Source of the DNA: Paracoccus caeni
GTDB lineage: Bacteria; Pseudomonadota; Alphaproteobacteria; Rhodobacterales; Rhodobacteraceae
Length of the DNA stretch: 64,000 nt
Reading direction: 5' to 3'
NCBI RefSeq assembly: GCF_016629665.1
Contig: NZ_JAEPRQ010000001.1
Coordinates: 434,001 to 498,000, forward strand
Position 1 is the first letter of the stretch, and each line of letters begins with the position of its first letter. Shown in pieces: positions 9,560 through 17,328 of this stretch. Position numbers and translations under genes: made by a program. The notes beneath the pieces are model-generated. The model searched no databases, was not told the DNA's origin, and saw nothing but the letters and a program-made list of their open reading frames with translations.

Positions 9560-9745
9560 TTCCGCCTCGCGGGCCTACTGGTGTTGGTCTTCTGGTAGAT
9601 TGGCATCAGCCCCATAAGGCGTATCAGTCGCCGGATCCGCTTCTCGTTCACGAGGTGGCGTTGCGCAGGTGCTAGGCTATCTGCCGGACAGCGATTAACG
9701 GGGTTTTCAGGAACTGCTCGTCGATCTCAATCTGCCGGATCAGAC
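9560..9745 (-). pseudogene. IS3-family orfB transposase remnant
   Basis: On the minus strand, IRQIEIDEQFLKTPLIAVRQIA then HLRN is followed in a shifted frame by HLVNEKRIRRLIRLMGLMPIYQ. Together this is the conserved segment of IS3-group OrfB just before the integrase core. Stops and at least one frameshift separate the pieces, and the DDE core is gone. The sequence from 9332 to 9559 shows no gene. Confidence 0.7.
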
Positions 9746-9863
9746 CGAAGTTCTGCTCGGTTTCGCCCTTTGGGGTGCACCCGAAGATCGCACCCCACAC
9801 CACATAGGTGATCACCCGATATTCGGTGACCCCCTGTGTAAATGGGCAAATTGTCTGCGCCAA

Positions 9864-10202
9864 CGTAAGCGTTGCATCTGGCCCCCTTCAAGCCTGCTGA
9901 AACCGGCGCTGTTTCCGTATAAGGTTCCTCAAAGCATGAGGTTACCATGGCCGACGTTCCCCAGACACTTAACATATTCGGCTTCTCCATTCCCGTCATG
10001 TCTGGCGGCAGACGCCTCAGGTCACAACGTTTCAAACGGTTCATCTGTCAACGGCGGAGCAAAAGTCATCCATGGCGGCGGCGCAAAACCAGGCCAGTTT
10101 GTGAGGGAATGCGCCATGGCGCGCGCGCTCACCACATAGCCAGTGCGTGCCATGGCGCACTGGCCCGTCAGGGCCTGTTGTCGTAAAATTTCTGGATCTG
10201 GA
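9864..10202. other. no supported gene; possible transposase orfA scrap
   Basis: An ATG at 9947 after ATGAGG starts MADVPQTLNIFGFSIPVMSG, which resembles the N-terminus of insertion-sequence OrfA proteins. The continuation is Arg-rich and has no recognisable domain, so it is not called as a gene. Near 10107-10170 the motif TGCGCCATGG/CCATGGCGCA recurs in inverted orientation, which may belong to an IS21 end. Confidence 0.25.
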
Positions 10203-10946
10203 TCAGCGCCGCCTGCGGGCAGTGCTGTTTGCGAGGCGGTAGCTTTCGCCGTTCATCTCGAGGATGCTGACGTGGTGGGTCAGCCGGTCGAGGAGTGCGC
10301 CGGTCAGGCGCTCAGAGCCGAAGGTCTCGGTCCACTCGTCGAAGGGCAGATTGCTGGTGATGAGGGTCGATCCGCGTTCATAGCGCTGCGAGATCAGCTC
10401 GAACAGCAATTCGGCGCCGGTTTTGGACGGGGGCACGAAGTCGAGTTCGTCAATGATGAGAAGCTTGTATCCAGCCATCTGCTTTTGGGAGCGCAGCAGA
10501 CGGCGCTCATCACGGGCCTCCATCATCTCGCTGACTAGGGCTGCGGCGGTGGTGAAGCCAACGGACAGGCCCTTCTGGCAGGCAGCCAGCCCGATGCCGG
10601 GGCGACATGGGTCTTGCCAGTGCCGGACGGGCCGAGAGCATGCACGTAGGGTCCATTCGCACCGGGCCAGTTCAAGAACCTGCATTTTGTTCAGCTGCGG
10701 GATAGCCGCGAAGTCGAAGCTGTCCAGGCTTTTGACGGCCGGGAACTTCGCAGCCTTGATGCGACGGTCCACCATCCGCCGTTCACGGTCGATCAGTTCA
10801 AGTTCGACCAGCCGTGCCAGGTATCGGACATGGTCCAGCCCTTCCGTCGCGGATTGGCGGGCGAGCTTCTGATGCTCGCGCAGGAATGTCGGCAGCTTCA
10901 GTGCCTTGAGATGATGGGCGAGCAGGATTTCCGGTTCATCACTCAT
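10203..10946 (-). pseudogene. istB: IS21-family istB ATPase, Walker A frame lost
   Basis: From ATG 10946 the frame is open for 247 codons and matches IstB throughout: LLAHHLKALKLPTFLREH, KMQVLELARCEW, GLAACQKGLSVGFTTAAALV, YKLLIIDELDF (Walker B) and SNLPFDEWTETFGSERL. Between ARCEW and GIGLAACQKG, however, the frame reads nonsense. The adjacent frame there encodes ALGPSGTGKTHVA, the Walker A loop. Two compensating indels therefore keep the frame open but destroy ATP binding. IstB is the helper ATPase of IS21 transposition. Confidence 0.8.
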
Positions 10947-11373
10947 GCCGCGTCCTCCGCATCGCCGGACAGCAGCCGCATGTAAGACCCGGCCCTGGTC
11001 TTCTCGACCGTCGCCTTCGGCAGATAGGGATAGCAGTCGAGATCCAGCCGGCAGAATCTTTGCCATATGGCAGCGGTCGTTGTCATAGAGAACCGATTGC
11101 GGAACAGCGCCGAAGAACGACAACGCATGGATGTGGCCATCCACCCTGGCCTCGGCCACCGCCGCAGGGTAGGCCCGCACATAGCACGCATCTCTGTGCG
11201 GAAGGTCCAGCGCGAAGAGGTGCGCCTTCTGCTCAACACCCTCGATCCGGATCAAGGCCTCACCGAAGTCGGCCTGAGCGTGACCCGGCGGATGCGACAG
11301 CGGGACGAACACCTCCTGGCCCCGCCGTTCACGTTCCCGGATATAATCCTTGATGATCGTGTAACCGTCATCA
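10943..11373 (-). pseudogene. istA: IS21-family istA, 5' truncated with internal deletion
   Basis: The minus strand reads IIKDYIRERERRGQEVFVPL, then HAQADFGEA and DNDRCHMAKILPAG, which is the IstA integrase core around the first catalytic Asp. Near 11045 it jumps to LDCYPYLPKATVEKTRAG and ends SGDAEDAA just at istB, which is the IstA C-terminus. The N-terminal HTH part and a long central part, including the rest of the DDE triad, are missing. The 5' side abuts an IS66 fragment on the other strand. Confidence 0.75.
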
Positions 11374-11396
11374 ATGGCAAAGCACCTTTGGTCCGG

Positions 11397-11834
11397 GCCT
11401 CAATTCGGCGGAAAGAAAGTCGGCCTGTCCTCGATCGTATCCACAACCGCCTGATGGAACTTGAGCAACACTACCTCGGAAAAAGCGATATGCGGAAAGC
11501 TATTCGCTATACCCTCGCCCGCTGGATTGGCCTGACCCGTTTGCTCGATGATGGCAGGATCGAGTTGGACAACAATCCAATCGAGCGACAATTCAAGCAT
11601 ACCATTCTTCTGCGCAATAACGCGTTGTTCATCGGCAGCGAGGAGGGCGACGAAGCATGGGCCATCCTCGCGAGCCTCGCCCAGACCTGCAGCCTCAACA
11701 ATATCGACTTCTACCGCTACCTGATGTGGGTCTTCGACGAAATCATCGGGAAAGGCGCTGCTGTTGACTATGAGGCGCTCCTTCCCTGGAACGCCCCGAA
11801 CAGTTGCCGCAACGACCTGCCTAAACGCACATAG
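11397..11834 (+). pseudogene. tnpC: IS66-family tnpC transposase, C-terminal fragment
   Basis: The frame reads SRPVLDRIHNRL, then KAIRYTLARW, DDGRIELDNNPIERQ, LRNNALFIGSEEG and FYRYLMWVFDEI. These are the signature end of IS66 TnpC with the last catalytic Glu region. The upstream two thirds are missing, and the sequence before 11380 belongs to istA on the other strand. It may be the other half of the IS66 whose tnpA lies at 7.6 kb, or a different copy. Confidence 0.75.
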
Positions 11835-12601
11835 CGCCCAGCCAGACGTGCAGAAAATATGTTTCACCCCGCGCCTACGGGAAGGGCGCGGGGCACGAAC
11901 GGCTGCGCGGCTCTCAATATATGTTTCTGCTGGATGCGGCGACGAGCTGAGTTGCCCTCCTATCCAGCCGCCAAGGTGCTTGATGCGGGTTTCGATATGC
12001 CGCTGCCAATGCGGTGCCGCTTGCTGTGGAATCGCCGTGGATCTGCAATTGAGATAGTCGTGCGCGCCAATTTGTGGCAGAAAGTAGTGCCATTGGAAGG
12101 AGAAGCAGCTTCCCGAAGACCCTGACACCCGACCTCGGAATCGCCTTGATGAACCTACATCTGCATGGTTGCGTAGATGTAGGTTCGGCCAACGAGCTCT
12201 GCGACCTGGGCCTGACCACGCCGTTTACATTACGCGTGAGGGCATCCGACGACACCCAATTGCAGTTTGATGCGCTCATGCTGGAGCTTTCAGGTCATAT
12301 CGAGATCGGTCGCATGACATATGGCGCCGCAATCACACATCGATTTGTACAGGACGCCTTTGAGCGCATGCGAACCGATCAGTGCCGCGATCAGAGCAAG
12401 GTCGTTTTTGAACAGGCCTATCTCGAAAACTGTTCACAGGCCGTGCTTTTGAGAAATCACCCGCGTGCGGCCGTTGCCTGGTGGCTTTAGGCACCGAATG
12501 GCGTGGAGTGCGCCGGCCCATGACCCGGTGCGAGGTTTTTTCCATCCAGCTATCGGTTCACTGCTGGCATTGTGGTTCAGCTTGGACGTAAATTATCAGT
12601 C
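11835..12601. other. no supported gene
   Basis: A plus-strand frame (12074-12490) is open but has no ribosome site and no recognised domain, and it runs through the hairpin at 12151-12186. Opposite-strand frames are no better. The stretch is probably debris of the flanking mobile elements. Confidence 0.4.
12151..12186. repeat. 12-bp perfect inverted repeat
   Basis: GAACCTACATCT (12151-12162) and AGATGTAGGTTC (12175-12186) face each other across 12 nt. There is no T-run, so it need not be a terminator. It could be an operator, a recombination site or an element end. Confidence 0.55.
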
Positions 12602-13327
12602 ATGATGGAATTTCGTGTATTGTCGGATGATCACGCCGATCTCAACCTGTCTCCCTTGTTGCGCGCGGCGCGACTGACCATTGGCTATGCTGATGAGCAT
12701 GACGGCATCGGCCTGACAGCGACAAAGGCGTTCAGGCGTGATTTCGTGCATTGGGCGGTCGAGCAATTTGACTGGCCAGGTCAGTCGGCCGCCGAGGTCT
12801 TTCGGCACCGGAAATTGATAAACGAGGCAGATTTCCAGCCGCTGGAACTCCTGCATTTCTTATTAATCCGCCTGCAGCTCGGACGCCACCACAAAGGCAG
12901 CTTCAAGGTGAACAATGATGGACGCATGTTCGCCGCACAACCGGGCACATTGTTTGACAGACTGGTCCCGTCTTTCCTTTTTGCGATGGACCATGCTGCT
13001 TATTCCCGGATCGGTGAGCCCGCTCCAGGCAATTGGAACACTTGGCTGAACGTCATGAACGTCGAAATTGAGAGCGGGATCAGCGAGCGACAGCTTTACG
13101 GGGTGTTTTACGGAGAGGGTCCAGATTGGGATAACGACGGTTGGCGCCAGATTGCCGCGTTCAGCGCATCTGTCCTGAAACCCCTCGAGTGGGCTGGACT
13201 GATCGCCATGCAGGAAGCGCGTGAGCCGAACGGGCGGTTGGCCCACATGATCTTCAAGACACCGCTGTGGCAATCCGTGCTCAGGCTTGACACCGATGAC
13301 ATGGTCCGGCCCGTAATACGTCACTGA
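12602..13327 (+). CDS. conserved-looking hypothetical protein in the IS cluster
   Basis: A 241-residue frame from ATG 12602 (in-frame alternatives TTG 12572 and ATG 12605; no strong ribosome site). The protein has a normal composition, with repeated Trp/Phe and acidic patches: RRDFVHWAVEQFDWPG, GNWNTWLNVMNVEIESG, ASVLKPLEWAGLI. It has no membrane segment or signal peptide. The C-terminal part looks like a winged-helix or replication-type fold, but this is impression only. I cannot name a family. It is intact among broken transposases, which suggests cargo or a recent arrival. Confidence 0.5.
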   Translation: MMEFRVLSDDHADLNLSPLLRAARLTIGYADEHDGIGLTATKAFRRDFVHWAVEQFDWPGQSAAEVFRHRKLINEADFQPLELLHFLLIRLQLGRHHKGSFKVNNDGRMFAAQPGTLFDRLVPSFLFAMDHAAYSRIGEPAPGNWNTWLNVMNVEIESGISERQLYGVFYGEGPDWDNDGWRQIAAFSASVLKPLEWAGLIAMQEAREPNGRLAHMIFKTPLWQSVLRLDTDDMVRPVIRH

Positions 13328-13798
13328 CCGTGAGCGTGCGTAGGTGGTGGCCATGGGAGCCATCATCTTCCACCAATGAAGCCGGATGCTGCATGGACAT
13401 CGGCTATGCGGGACGAAGCAAACTCGCAGCGCAGGGGGAAGCAGAGTAGCCTTGGAACTTTCACGGGCCGGGTCACACGAATGTTGAGCTCCCCCCGAAG
13501 CTGGCCAAGAGCGCTTGCCATACCTCTAGCTTGATCGTCGCAGTGGGAATCATCTTATTCCGGTGCTTAGCAGCAGCCGATGTTGCGATCATCGTGCTAA
13601 CCTCAAGGCGTGCACTGATGCTTTAAAAAAGACATCGACCAGGGGAAAATTTGGTGCGGTCCAATGCAGTTCGAACGAAAAGGACTGATTCGTTTTTTCT
13701 TCTCGGTGGCGCGTTGCGCCACTCTATCGCTTAGTTAATGTTCAAAATAGTGCCCAATTTGAGGACCAGTTGCAGCGCTTACGTAGCAACTGTATCTG
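13328..13798. other. intergenic, no gene seen
   Basis: There is no open frame with a start and ribosome site. A short hairpin, GTGGCGC-GTT-GCGCCAC, lies at 13706-13722 just after a T-rich run. The right part borders the IS110 remnant and may contain its end. Confidence 0.4.
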
Positions 13799-14282
13799 TC
13801 AAGTTGGATGGTCCGCACATTTCTGACGACTCTTGGATAATGCATTTGCGATAGTGACCAGCTTTCTGGCAACGGCGGTGATGACCTTCTGCGGTTTTAC
13901 CTGCCTTGCGAAGTCGATCCGCGAAGGATCTCAGGCTGGGGTTGTGATGGGCGGCAACCTGGGCCGCTTGGAACATCACGTGCCAGAGTGCACGGCGATA
14001 CCCGTTTTCCGCGAAGTGTTCCGCTGTCATGCGCGACAGGGGGCCAGTTTCGCAGCCAGCCCGCCCGTCCACGATGCATCATGAAGGCTTCCGCCTGACG
14101 CAGCGTGCATCGAAGGTTGACATCGCCTCCATCGCAACAACGCAGGGCGGAAGGCCACCAAGAAAGTCCAGCAGCCGGTGTCGCTTTATATGTTTGCGAA
14201 ACACAATCGCTCCTGCTGCGTCCAAACTGGCAAGACTGCAAATGGTCTTGCCAAGATAAATCCCTAGAACCTTGTCGTCCAT
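13799..14282 (-). pseudogene. IS110-family transposase, internally deleted
   Basis: The minus strand starts MDDKVLGIYLGKTICSLASL, the DEDD-type N-terminus of IS110 transposases (here GIYLGKT where GIDLGKT is usual, so the first catalytic Asp is replaced by Tyr). It runs to PPCVVAMEA and then jumps to the Transposase_20 end: ARDSGTLRGKR-like text, FQAAQVAAHHNPSL, then in another frame KPQKVITAVARKLVTIANAL up to TGA at 13799-13801. The central part is deleted and two frameshifts are visible, so it is dead. Confidence 0.8.
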
Positions 14283-14421
14283 CAGATGCTCCTCTCTCCA
14301 CCTATGCCCGCAACGATAGCAGCAGATTGGTGGTAAGGCAGTTCATCCCATTGGCTCAGTAGCAAACAGCACCGTAGTAGAGTGAGGGCGCTGGAGGTGT
14401 TCGCGTCAATGCAGGGCGACG

Positions 14422-14733
14422 CTATACAGAAAGGTCTTCTAGTTTTTTCCCAGCTTTTAGGGCCTTTTCCATCCAAAGAGGTTTGCGGCCACGTCCCGTC
14501 CAAGTTTGGGTCGCATCCTCAGGGTTGCGATATTTGACTTCCACGGGCTTGCGCGTCTTTGCCGTCACTCCAAGATTAGCCAAAGTCAGCCCGAATTCTT
14601 TGACGGCGTTTTCCGCTGCGATGATCGCTTTCGCCTTCTGCCGCACTTCGTAATTTTCGATGGCCTTGTCGAGCTCTTTGCGCAAGCGCTTGAGTTGGCC
14701 AATGTCGAGGGTTTCAATGTCAATATCGCTCAT
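14422..14733 (-). CDS. H-NS/HvrA-family nucleoid-associated protein
   Basis: A 103-residue protein; ATG 14733 has AAGGAT upstream. The N-terminal half is a charged coiled coil for oligomerisation (GQLKRLRKELDKAIENYE). The C-terminal half carries YRNPEDATQTWTGRGRKPLW, the AT-hook-like DNA-binding motif of the H-NS histone family, close to the consensus in Rhodobacter HvrA-type proteins. Such proteins bind AT-rich DNA and silence or tune acquired genes. Its place in a mobile-element cluster next to AT-rich glycan genes suggests it came with the island, but a role there is inferred. Confidence 0.88.
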   Translation of the reverse strand: MSDIDIETLDIGQLKRLRKELDKAIENYEVRQKAKAIIAAENAVKEFGLTLANLGVTAKTRKPVEVKYRNPEDATQTWTGRGRKPLWMEKALKAGKKLEDLSV

Positions 14734-14999
14734 ATCTTTTTATCCTTTGTGCGATTGTTTTCGGCTCATAGCATCGGGCCAAGCAATCGTCCATTGTCGC
14801 GACGTCTATTATCAGTAACGAAACGGATCTCTCGGAGGTTTCGTTGATCGCGCCAGCGCGCTCATTGCTCTTGCAGATGGTGATACGACGCATTTGCAAT
14901 TCGTCAAGAAGGTCGCGGAGGGCTCTGATGCTGTGACCGCCCCCCGATGGCATCTGTGTGCCAAGGTGGGTCTGCAATGATCCACAAAGGAAAGCGATC

Positions 15000-15098
15000 A
15001 TGTCGGAGATTGTCACGGTCGGACTCGATTTGGCGAAGAATGTGTTTCAGGTTCGCGGGGCCGACGCTGCGGGCCGGGCGGTGCCGCTGACGTTGCCC
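15000..15098 (+). pseudogene. IS110-family transposase, N-terminal scrap
   Basis: ATG 15000 with AAAGGAAAG upstream starts MSEIVTVGLDLAKNVFQV, then GADAAGRAV. This is a canonical IS110 DEDD N-terminus with the catalytic Asp intact. Similarity stops near 15098 and the frame ends at 15224 without the rest of the protein. It differs from the remnant at 13.8-14.3 kb, so two IS110-type elements were here. Confidence 0.7.
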
Positions 15099-15314
15099 CC
15101 GACTTTTATCCAGCGTGAGCGAGACTCGGGGTTTGAGTTTTGCCAATTTTGGCGGGTTGGGCAACAGAGCCAGTCGAAATCAGAAAATCGCGCAACCTCA
15201 AGGCAAAGTGACCGCGCAGCCTGACCGCCGAGCGGGAGCGGAATATCGCGAGATCTGGTGAAATCCGTCCTCTTGTATAGTCAGCCCGCTAGACACGTTC
15301 AGCAGCAGTGCGGT

Positions 15315-15803
15315 TTATGAAAGTAAGGCTTTTTGCCACAAATAGTATGCTGATCTACTGAGACTCGGGCCTTCAAGTTGCGCGACCATCGGGTAGATTT
15401 TAACGCCGGTGTAACCGTCCCGAAGCAATCTCTGCGCCCAAGCCGCACGTTCTTGCGTCATTGCGATTGGACGACCGATCTTTTTACCCATTGACACCGC
15501 TTGCTTCACATCCTGCTTGGAGAGTTGCGCATGCTGTTCGTGCTCAAGCCGTGAAAGGATTGTTAACAGTTGTGGAAGAAACTCCTGGAGGCTTAGGTTA
15601 AGGACGCACGCATCATTACTATCCCGAAGTTCTCGCACCGCATTCATGACATCGGAAATTCTGGTCTTCGTTTCCAGCAAATGGTCAAATAGCAGGCATG
15701 GATCGAGCCGGCTGTTTTTTTTGTATTTAAGCTGGATCAGTGCATTAAGCAAACCTGCGCCTCTTGCACACGCAGAGCCAAGATGCGGGCCCGAACGACT
15801 CAT
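15315..15803 (-). CDS. resolvase-like protein lacking the catalytic serine domain
   Basis: A 162-residue frame from ATG 15803. The segment LETKTRISDVMNAVREL, FLPQLLTILSRLEHEQ, then MGKKIGRP followed by a helix-turn-helix-like tail (ERAAWAQRLLRDGYTGVKIYPMVAQL, SRSAYYLWQKAL) follows the layout of small serine resolvases from the E-helix to the DNA-binding domain. The N-terminal YxRxS catalytic region is absent. It may be a TniR-type resolvase remnant, or a repurposed DNA-binding protein of the adjoining transposon. The assignment rests on pattern only. Confidence 0.45.
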   Translation of the reverse strand: MSRSGPHLGSACARGAGLLNALIQLKYKKNSRLDPCLLFDHLLETKTRISDVMNAVRELRDSNDACVLNLSLQEFLPQLLTILSRLEHEQHAQLSKQDVKQAVSMGKKIGRPIAMTQERAAWAQRLLRDGYTGVKIYPMVAQLEGPSLSRSAYYLWQKALLS

Positions 15804-15891
15804 TTTTCACAACTCATCCCTTTCACATAGCAATCGTAAGCGAGTGGACAGACTTTTCCTAGATGTATACCTAGAATCTCCGTCTAGAGTA

Positions 15892-16719
15892 CTAAGCCAC
15901 AAGAGTGCGCTTTCCAGCGCGCGCAGGCGGCGGACGACAACACAAATTGCGATCAACCTGGGCCCGCCACCTCAATTCTTTTGCGCTCAACCAACTACTG
16001 TGAATCTTGCGCAGTGATTGCCACAACAGCAAATCAGCAATCCACTCGCATTCTGCGGAACTGATCGACCGGTACTTGATGAAAAGTTCGTCAGCCTCGA
16101 GCTTAGGGCGAGCGTAATCGTTGAAGGGACGCCGTCCACATGTCCGCTTCTGATACACTCTGGGGCGCTTACCGCTCCCCATGTAATGGTCAGAGTCTGT
16201 TCTCCGTCGCCGCATGTGCGCTTTCACAGTCTGGCCACTAACGCCAAATCTCTTCCCTACCGCCCTGTAGCTACCGCCGACCACACGATAGACGCGCTTG
16301 AGATGTTTTGCGCTGGGCAACTCGGCGTGGCGCCCCTCGCGGATATAGTGACCCTGTCCGACCAGAGTATCTTTAATCGTTTGGCGACGACACGAGTAGA
16401 AACGCTGGAGCTCTCGCAAAGACATTCCAGCAAGCCATTGATCAGAAATGAACGTATCGATATCAATCCCATCCGCACGCATTGATTTAATAGAATTCCT
16501 TCGAAGACCATCACTCTTTCTCATCCAGACATAGACCAAGAAGGCCAACAACAGCCTTTCGTAGTTTAGTCCGTTCGGAATGGCAGAAAAATCCTGAAAC
16601 CGATTCCGTGAAACGCCCGGGTCTTTGATCTGAGTGAGAAATATCTCTAGCGAGAAAATACCGTACCGAAACATAACGTCCTGAGCAGAAATCGTTCGGG
16701 ATGGTCGTTTCACTGTCAT
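15892..16719 (-). CDS. unknown protein with two helix-turn-helix-like segments
   Basis: A 275-residue protein; ATG 16719 has GAAGGG 8 nt upstream. Two segments look like helix-turn-helix units: GMSLRELQRFYSCRRQTIKD (about residues 97-116) and GSYRAVGKRFGVSGQTVKAH (about 149-168). The C-terminal third is strongly basic. I do not recognise a family. It is divergent from the Ner-like regulator and the transposition genes, sharing their promoter region. It could be a transposon-borne regulator or target-site factor; this is inference from position. Confidence 0.5.
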   Translation of the reverse strand: MTVKRPSRTISAQDVMFRYGIFSLEIFLTQIKDPGVSRNRFQDFSAIPNGLNYERLLLAFLVYVWMRKSDGLRRNSIKSMRADGIDIDTFISDQWLAGMSLRELQRFYSCRRQTIKDTLVGQGHYIREGRHAELPSAKHLKRVYRVVGGSYRAVGKRFGVSGQTVKAHMRRRRTDSDHYMGSGKRPRVYQKRTCGRRPFNDYARPKLEADELFIKYRSISSAECEWIADLLLWQSLRKIHSSWLSAKELRWRAQVDRNLCCRPPPARAGKRTLVA

Positions 16720-16798
16720 AGGTATCGCCCTTCAGCTTAGTGCGCTATCTCCATGGGACGCAAATAATGCACGAGCAGGCTGCCATAGTCACTTTCGG

Positions 16799-16819
16799 AA
16801 TGCGAATCATTTCCGCATT
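16799..16819. promoter_or_regulatory. dyad, candidate operator of the Ner-like regulator
   Basis: AATGCG (16799-16804) and CGCATT (16814-16819) are perfect inverted half-sites 9 nt apart, so centres are 15 bp apart. The dyad lies in the divergent promoter region between the two-HTH gene and the Ner-like gene, 49 nt before the latter's start. Autoregulation is inferred. Confidence 0.4.
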
Positions 16820-16867
16820 ATCTGGTCAGAATAATTCTTCTCACCTCTACTCCTGGGAGAGACCGCA

Positions 16868-17116
16868 ATGTTTGGTTATGTCGGCGTAAATCTGGCCCGC
16901 CACGACGAGATCAAAAGAAAGCTTCGCTCCAAGGGCGTGAGGCTGATCGATATCGCCGTTGCGACCAGTCGACAACCCAGTCAGGTGACACAAGTACTTC
17001 AGGGTTACCGAAAAAATGCGGAAATCGAGCAGATGGCGGCATTCCATCTTGGAGTGGATGTCGACGCTCTTTTCCCGGAGCGCTATCCATCCAAAGCAAC
17101 TGATAAGGAGAACTGA
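16868..17116 (+). CDS. Ner-like (Mu-type) helix-turn-helix regulator
   Basis: An 82-residue protein; ATG 16868 follows GGGAGAG. It resembles the phage Mu Ner/Nlp family: HDEIKRKLRSKGVRLIDIAV, then a recognition-helix region SRQPSQVTQVLQG, and the family ending LGVDVDALFPERY. Ner proteins bind DNA as small HTH repressors and control transposase promoters. It is the first gene of the transposition cluster, with a good dyad just upstream (16799-16819), so it probably sets expression of tniQ-tnsABC. A possible promoter, TTGACA at 17123, lies between it and tniQ. Confidence 0.8.
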   Translation: MFGYVGVNLARHDEIKRKLRSKGVRLIDIAVATSRQPSQVTQVLQGYRKNAEIEQMAAFHLGVDVDALFPERYPSKATDKEN

Positions 17117-17328
17117 TATGCTTTGACAAACGAAAACGACCCCGAAAGCATAAGCTAACGAGGTCGCTGCGCGTCGAAATTGCAACGTCCCGACGTGATC
17201 AGCTTCCTCCCTGACAGATGAAAAGTCAAGCGCATTGCCCCACGGCACTGCAATGCCTGCACATTCCCGATCGAAAGGAGGAGCGTCGGACACGGGGCCG
17301 AGAATGCCGGTTCCGTGACGGCCGAGCC

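Noticed and set aside
15121-15369. 10-bp direct repeat GAGACTCGGG at 15121 and 15360
   Set aside because: One copy lies inside the resolvase-like gene, and a 10-mer recurring once at this distance is not convincing as an attachment site.
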